The notes beneath the pieces were generated by a model that searched no databases, was not told the DNA's origin, and worked only from the letters and a program-made list of their open reading frames with translations. From Lachnospiraceae bacterium UBA3762 (GTDB lineage Bacteria > Bacillota > Clostridia > Lachnospirales > Lachnospiraceae): 51,306 nt of DNA. A program made the translations under genes and the position numbers. Positions within the stretch are counted from its first letter, which is position 1. Each line of letters starts with the position of its first letter. This document shows, piece after piece, positions 26,268-34,456 of the stretch. The stretch is from assembly GCA_002371615.1 (NCBI GenBank), contig DFGA01000055.1:1-51306 (forward strand), read 5' to 3'.

Positions 26268-27923
26268 ATGAAGCATTTAGGACTCAAGGGAAAAGTAGTA
26301 CTTATAGCGATCGTTGCGATGACAGCGCTGACTGCTGTATTGCAGGCAATCGGTTATTACCAGTTCAACCAAAACGTTTATTCCAATTATGTCAAATATG
26401 CGACTTCCGCTGTTAACGAAGCGATCATCATACTTGATAAGTATTCTGTCGGAGATGCCGTTGTAAAGGGCAAGATGGATGACAATTACGAGAAGGCTAG
26501 ACTTGAACTGAATGAGATCAAGACATCTGCCGATATCGAGTATCTGTATGCCGTCTATTTTGAAGATATTGAGGATATTAAGAGCGCGTGCTATGTCATA
26601 AATGCCAAATCGGAGGAAGAGCTGGCAGAAGCGGGGTCTGATGGGGATATATACAGCTATCTGGGTGACCCGTGCGAGGAGGACGGATTCGAGGAAGTTA
26701 ATCTGCGCGTATTTCAAAATGCTCTCAGGAATGATATACCCGGGATCATAGAGCAGACGAGTGATACACCCGAGTACGGACAGCTCCTTACATGCTGCGA
26801 GGTGGTTCATGACAGTAACGGCAGGCCGGTAGCGATACTCGGAGTTGATACTGATATCAACGAGATAAAAAGGGATCTTCACACATACCTTAATACATCC
26901 AGTCTGTTTGCGGTATTGATCACGGCACTATTTATTATCATCTTTGTGATCACTACCGACAGGAAGATAACAAAACCGGTACGCAAACTATCGGAGAACA
27001 CGGCTTCATACGTTAAGCTTATGAAGGATGCGGTATCTCCCGAGGATCTTGTTTACGACAAGGTCAGAATAAGGTCAGGGGATGAGATACAGGATCTTTC
27101 AAAGAGCATCTCCAGAATGGCGGATGAGATCAAGGCTTACATGATAAACCTAGAAACAGTCATGGCCGAGAAGGAGAGGATCGGTGCGGAACTAAACGTA
27201 GCGACTCAGATACAGGCCGATATGCTGCCGAGGATATTTCCACCGTTTCCCGACAGACATGAGTTCGATATATATGCTTCTATGACGCCGGCAAAAGAAG
27301 TCGGCGGAGATTTCTACGATTTCTTCTTTATTGATCATGACCATCTTGCACTTGTTATTGCTGATGTATCCGGGAAGGGAGTTCCCGCCGCCCTCTTTAT
27401 GGTCATTGCCAAAACGCTTATTAAGAATCGCACGCAGCTGGGCGGTTCGCCGTCCGAGGTTCTTGCATACGCGAATGAGCAGCTTTGCGATGGAAACGAA
27501 GCGGAACTGTTTGTTACGGTATGGCTTGCGATAATCGAGGTCTCAACAGGCAGAGGAATTGCTGCAAATGCGGGACATGAACATCCGGCGCTGATGAGGG
27601 CAAATGGAGAATTTGAACTTGTTAAATACCGTCACTCTCCGGCTGTTGCCACATTCCCCGGCCTGACGTTTAAGGAGCATGAATTTGAACTTAATCCTGG
27701 AGACAAGCTGTTTGTGTATACAGATGGTGTTACGGAAGCGACTGATTTGAGCAATGTGCTTTTCGGAGAAGAGAGGCTCGTAGCTTCGCTTAATCGAGGG
27801 AAGGATCTCACACCGGATAAACTGATAGAAAATGTTAAATCGGATATTGACAGATTTGTAGGCGATGCTCCGCAGTTCGATGATATTACGATGCTGAGCA
27901 TTTCATGGATCAAAAAACAATAG
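26268..27923 (+). CDS. membrane Cache-SpoIIE/RsbU-type PP2C phosphatase
   Basis: This 551-residue sensor phosphatase has helices at 9-29 and 212-230 that enclose an extracytoplasmic Cache-like domain (DIEYLYAVYFED, RPVAILGVDTDINEI). A HAMP-like stretch (ITKPVRKLSEN onward) and a coiled-coil linker (285-315) lead to a PP2C domain of the RsbU/SpoIIE type. Metal-binding residues are present: GGDFYDF (346-352), ADVSGKG (365-371), YTDGVTEA near 486 and a final DDITML. It should dephosphorylate the RsbV-type antagonist at 20292. The ATG 26268 begins one base after the previous stop; a longer frame has no ribosome site. Confidence 0.92.
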   Translation: MKHLGLKGKVVLIAIVAMTALTAVLQAIGYYQFNQNVYSNYVKYATSAVNEAIIILDKYSVGDAVVKGKMDDNYEKARLELNEIKTSADIEYLYAVYFEDIEDIKSACYVINAKSEEELAEAGSDGDIYSYLGDPCEEDGFEEVNLRVFQNALRNDIPGIIEQTSDTPEYGQLLTCCEVVHDSNGRPVAILGVDTDINEIKRDLHTYLNTSSLFAVLITALFIIIFVITTDRKITKPVRKLSENTASYVKLMKDAVSPEDLVYDKVRIRSGDEIQDLSKSISRMADEIKAYMINLETVMAEKERIGAELNVATQIQADMLPRIFPPFPDRHEFDIYASMTPAKEVGGDFYDFFFIDHDHLALVIADVSGKGVPAALFMVIAKTLIKNRTQLGGSPSEVLAYANEQLCDGNEAELFVTVWLAIIEVSTGRGIAANAGHEHPALMRANGEFELVKYRHSPAVATFPGLTFKEHEFELNPGDKLFVYTDGVTEATDLSNVLFGEERLVASLNRGKDLTPDKLIENVKSDIDRFVGDAPQFDDITMLSISWIKKQ

Positions 27924-27957
27924 CTGCTGTATCGAAGAGCGAAAGGATGACCCTGAT

Positions 27958-28368
27958 ATGGAACGAGAGATGACAATTGAAGCATCAGTATCAAATCTTG
28001 ATGATGTGCTGGCATTTGTGGACGCGCACCTTGAAGAGGCCGGGTGCGGCATGAAAACACAAATGCAACTTGATGTTGCCGTCGAGGAGATTTACGTTAA
28101 TATAGCCCATTATGCGTATGCTCCGCAAACAGGCATGGCAAAGATCTCAGTGGACATTGACACGGATAAGCGGCAGATAGTTATAGAATTCCGTGATTCG
28201 GGTGTGGAATTTGATCCTCTGGCAAAACCCGATCCGGATACTACTCTGTCCGCTGAAGAGCGTCAGATAGGAGGTCTTGGAATATACATGGTTAAGAAGA
28301 GCATGGATGATGTGACATACAGCAGGGAGAGCGGAGAGAATATTCTGACGCTTTACAAAAACTATTGA
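27958..28368 (+). CDS. RsbW-type anti-sigma kinase (HATPase)
   Basis: This 136-residue GHKL-type Ser/Thr kinase shows the N-box AVEEIYVNIAHYAY (Asn48), the G1 motif FRDSGVEFDP (Asp80) and the G2 motif GGLGIYMVKKSMD (105-117). It should phosphorylate the STAS antagonist of the same operon and hold back an unseen partner. It is the last gene of the operon, 34 bases after the phosphatase. No sigma-factor gene lies beside it, unlike in the rsb and spoIIA operons, so the target may be a sigma factor elsewhere or a non-transcriptional protein. Confidence 0.93.
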   Translation: MEREMTIEASVSNLDDVLAFVDAHLEEAGCGMKTQMQLDVAVEEIYVNIAHYAYAPQTGMAKISVDIDTDKRQIVIEFRDSGVEFDPLAKPDPDTTLSAEERQIGGLGIYMVKKSMDDVTYSRESGENILTLYKNY

Positions 28369-28479
28369 CGTAACAGACCCTGGCATCTATTATATAAATT
28401 GAATCTGATGCGGATATTTCACATCCCGCCTGTTTCGGGCGCCAATTTCCAATTTTCATTAGAAATATTCAAAATCATG

Positions 28480-28508
28480 TTGACAAAATCGAACAAATGT
28501 TTTATGCT
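28480..28508 (+). promoter_or_regulatory. recA promoter
   Basis: TTGACA (28480-28485) and TATGCT (28503-28508) are separated by exactly 17 bases. One LexA box fills the spacer and the other covers the start region, so repression should be tight. Confidence 0.8.
28491..28502. promoter_or_regulatory. LexA box 1 of recA
   Basis: GAACAAATGTTT fits the Gram-positive SOS box GAACnnnnGTTY. It lies entirely between the -35 and -10 elements. Confidence 0.85.
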
Positions 28509-28516
28509 CCTGTACA

Positions 28517-28528
28517 GAACAAATGTTC
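28517..28528. promoter_or_regulatory. LexA box 2 of recA
   Basis: GAACAAATGTTC is a perfect palindromic Gram-positive SOS box. It lies at the expected transcription start, 26 bases (about 2.5 helical turns) from box 1. Confidence 0.9.
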
Positions 28529-28564
28529 TTATCAGGGGTATATGTAATTGTAAAGGAGAATCAT

Positions 28565-29632
28565 ATGGAACGCGAAGAAAAGTTAAAAGCACTGGATGCG
28601 GCACTCGCACAGATTGAGAGACAGTTCGGAAAGGGATCTGTTATGAAGCTTGGTGATCCCGGATCGCAGATGAACGTCGAGACTATTCCGACAGGATCGC
28701 TCAGCCTTGATATAGCACTCGGCCTCGGTGGAATTCCCAAGGGAAGGATCGTTGAGATATACGGGCCCGAGAGCAGTGGTAAGACGACCGTTACTCTTCA
28801 TATGATCGCAGAAGTTCAAAAGCGCGGAGGTATAGCAGGATTTATTGATGCCGAGCATGCGCTCGATCCCGTATACGCGAAGAATATTGGCGTAGATATT
28901 GACAACTTATATATTTCACAGCCTGACAATGGAGAGCAGGCTCTTGAGATAACAGAGACGATGGTCAGATCCGGGGCTATCGACATAGTTGTAGTTGACT
29001 CTGTTGCGGCTCTTGTTCCCAAGGCTGAGATAGACGGAGAAATGGGAGACTCCCATGTGGGACTTCAGGCAAGGCTCATGTCACAGGCGCTCCGTAAGCT
29101 TACGGCGGTTATCAGCAAGTCCAACTGTACTGTAATATTTATCAACCAGCTTCGTGAGAAGGTCGGAATTATGTTCGGTAATCCCGAGACTACCACAGGC
29201 GGCAGGGCACTTAAGTTTTATTCATCGGTAAGGCTTGATGTCAGACGTATAGAATCACTTAAGCAGGCCGGTGAGGTTATCGGTAACCGTACAAGGGTCA
29301 AGGTAGTCAAGAACAAGATCGCACCGCCATTCAAGGAAGCGGAATTTGATATCATGTTCGGCAAAGGAATATCCAGGGAAGGAGATCTTCTCGATCTTGC
29401 TGCCGAGGCAAACATTATAGTCAAGTCCGGTGCATGGTATGCCTATAAGGGACAGAAGATAGGACAGGGCAGAGAAAATGCCAAGCAGTATCTGTTGGAC
29501 AATCAGGACGTATACGCGGAAGTGGAAAAACTTGTCAGAGATCATTACTTTGCCGATAATGCTGCTCAGACAGAAGATACACCGGATACTGCCAAGCCGG
29601 CCAGATCTTCCAAGGAAGCAAAGGATGAGTGA
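28565..29632 (+). CDS. recA: recombinase RecA
   Basis: RecA forms filaments on single-stranded DNA, drives strand exchange and triggers LexA cleavage. The 355-residue protein has the Walker A GPESSGKT (67-74), the MAW motif EKRGG-like AEVQKRGGIAGFIDAEHALD, Walker B IVVVDSVAAL, loop L1/L2 residues (GLQARLMSQALRKL; REKVGIMFGNPETTTGG) and an acidic C-terminal tail. The ATG 28565 is chosen because AAGGAGA stands just upstream and the family N-terminus begins there. recX follows nine bases later. Expression should be SOS-induced through the two LexA boxes. Confidence 0.98.
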   Translation: MEREEKLKALDAALAQIERQFGKGSVMKLGDPGSQMNVETIPTGSLSLDIALGLGGIPKGRIVEIYGPESSGKTTVTLHMIAEVQKRGGIAGFIDAEHALDPVYAKNIGVDIDNLYISQPDNGEQALEITETMVRSGAIDIVVVDSVAALVPKAEIDGEMGDSHVGLQARLMSQALRKLTAVISKSNCTVIFINQLREKVGIMFGNPETTTGGRALKFYSSVRLDVRRIESLKQAGEVIGNRTRVKVVKNKIAPPFKEAEFDIMFGKGISREGDLLDLAAEANIIVKSGAWYAYKGQKIGQGRENAKQYLLDNQDVYAEVEKLVRDHYFADNAAQTEDTPDTAKPARSSKEAKDE

Positions 29633-29641
29633 GCCTGAAAC

Positions 29642-30280
29642 ATGACGGTTACAGGAGTAGAGGCTTATCCTAAGGGTAAGGGAAGAGTATCTGTTTATAT
29701 GAACGATGAGTTCGCCTTTGTTTTGTACAAAGGCGAACTTTCTAAATATGGTCTTGAAATTGGCAGAGATATCAATGATGAATTATATGAGAAGATAATG
29801 CATGAGACCATATATCCGAGAGCCAAGAAGAGGGGGATGAACCTTCTTAAGAGTATGGACCGTACCGAAGCGGATGTCAGGCGTAAACTTTCCGAGGGAG
29901 GTTACCCGGCGGATGCTGTTGATGTTGCAGTCGATTATCTCAAGTCATATCACTATATAGATGATAGCAGATATGCATCGGAGTATATCAGGTTCAAGGC
30001 TTCTTCCATGAGCAGGAAAATGATAATGGCAAAACTGACCGAAAAGGGAGTATCAAAGGCTGTTATCCGGGCTGCTTATGACGCTTATGAAGAAGAAAAT
30101 GGCGATAATGCGCATAACAGTGAAAGAGAACTTATTATAAAGCTTATAAACAAGCGGTTTCCCGGCGGAGTTTCCGGTATTGATCACAATGCCAGACAAA
30201 AGCTGTTTGCTTATCTGTATAGCAAAGGATTTTCCATATCTTTGATAGAAGAGGTGTATTCATCGCTTGACATAACTTAG
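29642..30280 (+). CDS. recX: regulatory protein RecX
   Basis: RecX binds RecA filaments and limits their extension. This 212-residue protein shows the three-helix repeats: RMNLLKSMDRTEADVRRKL, then YPADAVDVAVDYLKSYHYIDD-type RecX units with YIDDSRYASEYIR, and a later KLTEKGVSKAVIRAA. The N-terminal beta extension (YPKGKGRVSVYMNDEFAFVLYKGE, as separate short strands) is usual in Firmicutes. It directly follows recA, a common arrangement, and should share its SOS promoter. Confidence 0.93.
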   Translation: MTVTGVEAYPKGKGRVSVYMNDEFAFVLYKGELSKYGLEIGRDINDELYEKIMHETIYPRAKKRGMNLLKSMDRTEADVRRKLSEGGYPADAVDVAVDYLKSYHYIDDSRYASEYIRFKASSMSRKMIMAKLTEKGVSKAVIRAAYDAYEEENGDNAHNSERELIIKLINKRFPGGVSGIDHNARQKLFAYLYSKGFSISLIEEVYSSLDIT

Positions 30281-30302
30281 CTTAATGATTATTATTAAAA
30301 TG

Positions 30303-30331
30303 TTGTATTATTGCAAGTACATTTATACAAT
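30303..30331 (+). promoter_or_regulatory. rny promoter
   Basis: TTGTAT (30303-30308) and TACAAT (30326-30331) are 17 bases apart. A leader of about 36 bases ends in AAGGAGG, eight bases before the GTG start of rny. Confidence 0.55.
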
Positions 30332-30373
30332 ATATATTTTTTGTACTATGACAATCAAATAAGGAGGTAAACC

Positions 30374-31933
30374 GTGGATAGTAGTACTCTGATTGTTCTT
30401 ATTGTCGGTGCTATCCTTTTGTTGATCGGGTGCATAGTTGCATACAAGGTCGGATATAATGCCCGGAGTCGTGCTGATGAAGGTAAGATCGGAAATGCCG
30501 AGCAGAAAGCCCGTGAGATAATTGATGATGCATTAAAGACTGCAGAGACCAAGAAGCGCGAGAGCCTTCTCGAGATCAAGGAAGAGTCGATTAAGACCAA
30601 GAATGAACTTGAGAAAGAGACCAAAGAGCGCAGGGCCGAGCTTTCAAGGAACGAGAGAAGACTCCAGCAGAAGGAAGAGAACGTTGACAAGAAGCTTGAG
30701 CAGATAGAACGTCGTGAGCAGTCACTTGCATCGAGAGAGGATTCACTGAACAAGAAGAAAGAAGAAGTTAACAAACTAAACGAACAAAGAGTGCGGGAAC
30801 TTGAAAGGATTTCTGGTTTAACCTCTGAACAAGCAAAAGAGTATCTGTTAAAAGTTGTTGAAGAAGAAGTAAAGCACGAGACCGCAATCAAGATCAAAGA
30901 GATGGATATGCGTGTCAAGGAAGAGGCAGGTAAGAAGGCAAGAGAGTATGTGGTCAATGCCATTCAGCGATGTGCCGTTGATCATGTTGCCGAATCAACG
31001 ATATCAGTTGTGCAGCTTCCCAGCGATGAGATGAAAGGCCGTATTATCGGACGTGAAGGAAGAAATATCCGTACGCTCGAGACAATGACCGGAGTTGATC
31101 TTATCGTAGATGACACTCCGGAAGCAGTTGTTCTGTCCGGATTTGATCCGATCAGAAGAGAAGTTGCGAGGATCGCGCTTGAAAAACTCATTGTTGACGG
31201 TCGTATTCATCCGTCGAGGATCGAGGAAATGGTCGAGAAGGCCGAGAAGGAAGTTGAAAACGGTATTCGTGAAGCCGGAGAAGCTGCCCTTCTTGAAACA
31301 GGAGTGCACGGTGTTCATCCCGAGCTGGTTAAGCTTCTCGGACGTATGAAGTTCAGAACAAGTTACGGTCAGAATGCACTCAAGCATTCGATTGAGGTAT
31401 CGCTTCTTGCCGGGCTTCTTGCCCAGGAAGTCGGAGTGGATGTCCGCATGGCCAAACGTGCCGGATTACTCCATGATATCGGTAAGGCTGTAGATCATGA
31501 GCAGGAAGGCACGCATATTCAGCTTGGTGTCGAGCTTTGTAAGAAGTACAAAGAAAACGCTATTGTCATCAATTCCGTTGAATCGCACCACGGAGATGTT
31601 GAGCCGCAGTCGCTCATCGCATGTCTTGTTCAGGCTGCTGACGCGATCAGTGCAGCCAGACCCGGTGCGAGAAGAGAAACACTCGAAACATATACAAACA
31701 GATTACAACAACTTGAAGATATTACAAACGGCTTCAAAGGAGTCGACAAATCTTTTGCTATTCAGGCAGGTAGAGAGATCCGCGTAATGGTTGTTCCCGA
31801 GCAGGTGAACGATTCGGATATGGTACTTCTTGCCAGGGATATTAGTAAGCAGATAGAAGCAGAACTCGAATACCCCGGACAGATCAAGGTAAGTGTTATA
31901 AGAGAGAGTCGCGTAACCGATTACGCAAAGTAA
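30374..31933 (+). CDS. rny: ribonuclease Y
   Basis: RNase Y starts mRNA decay at the membrane in Firmicutes. The 519-residue protein has a single N-terminal membrane helix (6-26), a long charged coiled coil (about 30-200), a KH RNA-binding domain (around GRIIGREGRNIRTLE, about 218-232) and an HD nuclease domain with HSIEVSLLAGLLA and LLHDIGKAVD. The start is GTG, supported by an almost ideal AAGGAGG. A bidirectional terminator follows 14 bases after the stop. Confidence 0.97.
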   Translation: MDSSTLIVLIVGAILLLIGCIVAYKVGYNARSRADEGKIGNAEQKAREIIDDALKTAETKKRESLLEIKEESIKTKNELEKETKERRAELSRNERRLQQKEENVDKKLEQIERREQSLASREDSLNKKKEEVNKLNEQRVRELERISGLTSEQAKEYLLKVVEEEVKHETAIKIKEMDMRVKEEAGKKAREYVVNAIQRCAVDHVAESTISVVQLPSDEMKGRIIGREGRNIRTLETMTGVDLIVDDTPEAVVLSGFDPIRREVARIALEKLIVDGRIHPSRIEEMVEKAEKEVENGIREAGEAALLETGVHGVHPELVKLLGRMKFRTSYGQNALKHSIEVSLLAGLLAQEVGVDVRMAKRAGLLHDIGKAVDHEQEGTHIQLGVELCKKYKENAIVINSVESHHGDVEPQSLIACLVQAADAISAARPGARRETLETYTNRLQQLEDITNGFKGVDKSFAIQAGREIRVMVVPEQVNDSDMVLLARDISKQIEAELEYPGQIKVSVIRESRVTDYAK

Positions 31934-31947
31934 AAGTAATCAAAATA

Positions 31948-31977
31948 AAAGCTCCGGTCGTAAGACCGGGGCTTTTT
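31948..31977. terminator. bidirectional terminator between rny and the pyrophosphatase gene
   Basis: The stem AAAGCTCCGGTC/GACCGGGGCTTT (with a GTAA loop) is followed by a T-run on the plus strand and preceded by an A-rich run, which gives T residues on the minus strand. It serves the convergent rny and pyrophosphatase genes. Confidence 0.9.
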
Positions 31978-31982
31978 CACGC

Positions 31983-33287
31983 TTAAATATGATCGCCTAC
32001 AGCATGTATTATCTCGGGAAGCAATTGCTTTTTACGGCTCATAACCTGAGGCATGTCATACAGATTATTTCCGATGGGCTTGTAAGGCAGATATCTGTTT
32101 GCTTTGTAATCGGTGCAGATCAGTGTACTGTGTTCGTGTATTACATCCGTGATCATCAGTACCGCCCAGTCCAGATTGGACTGCTGTCTGACATCTTCGA
32201 GTCCCTTTGCATATTTCTCGGCATATACATCAAAATCATTGAGAGTAGTGACTTCGCATTGCCCGATACCTATCTTGACACCTTTTTCCGTGTACATTTT
32301 GAAGTCGGAAGATATAGCTGCCACGGGATCCCGGTCTTTGAGGTCTTCTACGAGCGAGAACATTTTCAGGCCGAATTCCTCCAGACTGACACCCGCCAGT
32401 GAGGCAAGAACGTGTGCGGCAACAACATCATTTCCGGTCGTAGTGGGGCTCTTTAGTATCAGTGTATCGGATACAAGTCCCGTAAGAAGAACTTTCGCGG
32501 TTTCGGGATCCGGTGTCCGGTTGTTTCTGATAAATAATTGGTAAATGATCGTGCATGTGCTTCCAAGCGGTTCGGCATCAATGAAGATCGGCTGATCGGT
32601 TTTGATCGCATCGAGCCTGTGATGGTCTATTATACCGACTATATTTGCAGTCTCAATTCCGCGTATACTCTGATGAGGCTCGTTATGGTCGACAAGTATC
32701 ACGCTGTTTTTAGGACATTTAAGGAAGCATCTTCTTGTAACATAACCGACATAACTGCCGTTTTCATAAACAGCCAGTCCTCTTTTGGATGATGACTGAA
32801 GCATGGAGCGGGCTTCGTCAAACAGATCGTCTGCATCAAGGGGAGATTCCTGCTGGCTCATTATGTCGCGGATATTCGGGATCTGCGTTATCATGCTGTC
32901 CTTGGCAAGTTCACGCATAGTCCAATTTGATATATCATCAACCGTCAACAACCCGTAGAATTCATCTTTATCATATACGGGAATGGCGCTTGGAATATTC
33001 TTTTCATATATGGCTGCAACACTTGTAAGCGGGTCATCCGCTTCAAGCTTATAGGATGCGTTCATCATCACATCCCTTACTTTGGGGTAAACATCCCTTC
33101 TGTATTTGGGAATATCGATGTTAAGGTGATCAAGTATCATCTTAGTACTCTTACCAAGATGACCGCATCTGATAGGAATATATGTGTTGTCCTGATCCTG
33201 CATGTTCATAAGCCTGGCATATCCGTAGGCAGAACATACACTGTCAAGGTCGGGATTTCTGTGTCCTGTTATGTATATTGTACTCAT
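31983..33287 (-). CDS. ppaC: CBS-containing manganese-dependent inorganic pyrophosphatase
   Basis: This family II (DHH) pyrophosphatase has 434 residues. The N-terminal metal motif GHRNPDLDSVCSA (8-20) and the later DHHRLD mark the DHH domain. A CBS pair is inserted between the two halves (about residues 70-185: VRDVMMNASYKLEADDP, then IRDIMSQQESPLDADD), and the DHHA2 domain with the RKKQLLP stretch is at the C-terminus. The usual DRTGG insert of larger clostridial forms is missing, so the inhibition by AMP/ADP seen in such enzymes may use the CBS pair alone. It is a single-gene minus-strand unit. Confidence 0.93.
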   Translation of the reverse strand: MSTIYITGHRNPDLDSVCSAYGYARLMNMQDQDNTYIPIRCGHLGKSTKMILDHLNIDIPKYRRDVYPKVRDVMMNASYKLEADDPLTSVAAIYEKNIPSAIPVYDKDEFYGLLTVDDISNWTMRELAKDSMITQIPNIRDIMSQQESPLDADDLFDEARSMLQSSSKRGLAVYENGSYVGYVTRRCFLKCPKNSVILVDHNEPHQSIRGIETANIVGIIDHHRLDAIKTDQPIFIDAEPLGSTCTIIYQLFIRNNRTPDPETAKVLLTGLVSDTLILKSPTTTGNDVVAAHVLASLAGVSLEEFGLKMFSLVEDLKDRDPVAAISSDFKMYTEKGVKIGIGQCEVTTLNDFDVYAEKYAKGLEDVRQQSNLDWAVLMITDVIHEHSTLICTDYKANRYLPYKPIGNNLYDMPQVMSRKKQLLPEIIHAVGDHI

Positions 33288-33292
33288 ATATT

Positions 33293-33324
33293 AAAAAAGA
33301 GGGCCGACTGTTGCCGGCCCTTTT
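33293..33324 (-). terminator. terminator after the secreted-protein pair
   Basis: On the minus strand AAGGGCCGG and CCGGCCCTC-type arms (GGGCCG/CGGCCC, 33301-33306 with 33315-33320) form a GC-rich stem followed by TTTTTT. It ends transcription of the two secreted-protein genes before the pyrophosphatase gene, whose start is a few bases further. Confidence 0.85.
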
Positions 33325-33344
33325 AATCATAATAAAATCGCAGC

Positions 33345-33830
33345 CTACAGCAAATTAGCAAGTGCGCCCTGGGCATATGCCAAAGCAGCGGCATCTTGAG
33401 CCGTAATCTGAACAGCAGCGGCATATTCAGCCTGCGCTACAGCAAGTTCACGTGCATAAGCATTGGTTCCCTGACTGAGCTTTGTGAACCAGTCGAGCTG
33501 AGCCTTACGATATCCTTCGTACTCTTTTGCAAGGTTAAGCTTCTTGTTAAGATACTCAAGGTGATTCTCAGCGCACTCTTTGTTAACAGCAGCAGTCTGT
33601 GCGGTAACAAGAGCAGCCTGAGCAGCGATAGAAGCTTCAGCACCGGGGCCAACCTGTGTCTTGGCAAATTCAGCACAGCCATTATACATCATCGTTGCAT
33701 TAGCCTGAAGCTTCTGAAGAAGAACATCAGTATTTGTTGATGATATGCTGACTTCCTTTGCCATAACGGGAAGAGCAAAAAGTAATGTGAACATAGCTGA
33801 TACTACTAGAACCTTTGTAAGCTTTTTCAT
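33345..33830 (-). CDS. small secreted helical protein, paralogue A
   Basis: This 161-residue protein has a clear signal peptide (KKLTKVLVVSAMFTLLFA, cut after PVMA). The mature part is rich in Ala, Gln and Glu and should form long helices, possibly a coiled coil. It has a conserved central KECAENHLEYLN and RKAQLDWF. It is paralogous to the next gene (33864-34349), with the same signal, AKEVS start and KECAxNHL motif. Only a few cysteines are present (one in GCAEF, one in KECAE), so a disulfide is possible. I do not recognise the family. AGGGTTA-like sequence precedes the ATG weakly. Confidence 0.85.
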   Translation of the reverse strand: MKKLTKVLVVSAMFTLLFALPVMAKEVSISSTNTDVLLQKLQANATMMYNGCAEFAKTQVGPGAEASIAAQAALVTAQTAAVNKECAENHLEYLNKKLNLAKEYEGYRKAQLDWFTKLSQGTNAYARELAVAQAEYAAAVQITAQDAAALAYAQGALANLL

Positions 33831-33863
33831 TTTGTGTAACCCTCCATTTTTGCGTTGATAAGA

Positions 33864-34349
33864 TTATAGGTAAACTGCAAGCTTAGCCTGAGCTGCTGCA
33901 AGATAAGCTTCTGCTGCTGCTCGTTCAGCCGAAACTGTATCAAGTTCCTTCTGAGCAAATGCAACTTCGTCGTTCCATGTTGAACTCTGCGCTGCAAGAG
34001 ACTTGAACCAGTTAAGCTGTGCCTGACGTGTTCCTTCAAGCTGCTTTAAGTTATAAACCTTAGCGTTAAGCATAGCGAGATGGTTCTGTGCACATTCTTT
34101 GTTAACCTTTGCAATCTTGTCATTTACAAGAGCAGTCTGGTTTGCGATTACAACATCGGCATTAGCGCCGCACTGTGATTTTGTAAACCAAGCAAGATCG
34201 CTCTGAAGTTTTGCAGTGTTGTTATTGAGAAGAGTGATAAGGTAGTCGGTATTCTCCGAAGAGAAGCTTACCTCTTTAGCCATAACAGGCATTGCAAAAA
34301 GCATTGTAAAGATTGCAGATACTACTAAGAGTTTAGTGATTTTCCTCAT
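33864..34349 (-). CDS. small secreted helical protein, paralogue B
   Basis: This 161-residue protein is the tandem paralogue of the downstream gene. It has a signal peptide ending PVMA, then KEVSFSSENTD, a cysteine in KSQCGANAD, the shared KECAQNHLAMLNAKVYNL and RQAQLNWFKSL, and a helical Ala/Glu-rich tail. I start it at ATG 34349, which has AGGAGG nine to ten bases upstream; a TTG extension lacks a signal-like start. The two products could pair through matching helices and cysteines. No function is known to me. Confidence 0.85.
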   Translation of the reverse strand: MRKITKLLVVSAIFTMLFAMPVMAKEVSFSSENTDYLITLLNNNTAKLQSDLAWFTKSQCGANADVVIANQTALVNDKIAKVNKECAQNHLAMLNAKVYNLKQLEGTRQAQLNWFKSLAAQSSTWNDEVAFAQKELDTVSAERAAAEAYLAAAQAKLAVYL

Positions 34350-34456
34350 AGTCAATGAAACCTCCTGTTTCTTAAGTATTATAACTACAAAATATATGTT
34401 AATATAAAATAGCTGAAAAATCAATCAGAACTTGATTCGGACAGGAGATAGTGTAC

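Noticed and set aside
28369..28479. Sigma factor after the RsbW-type kinase
   Set aside because: No open frame of suitable length exists before recA; the stretch holds only a weak CCCG/CGGG hairpin.
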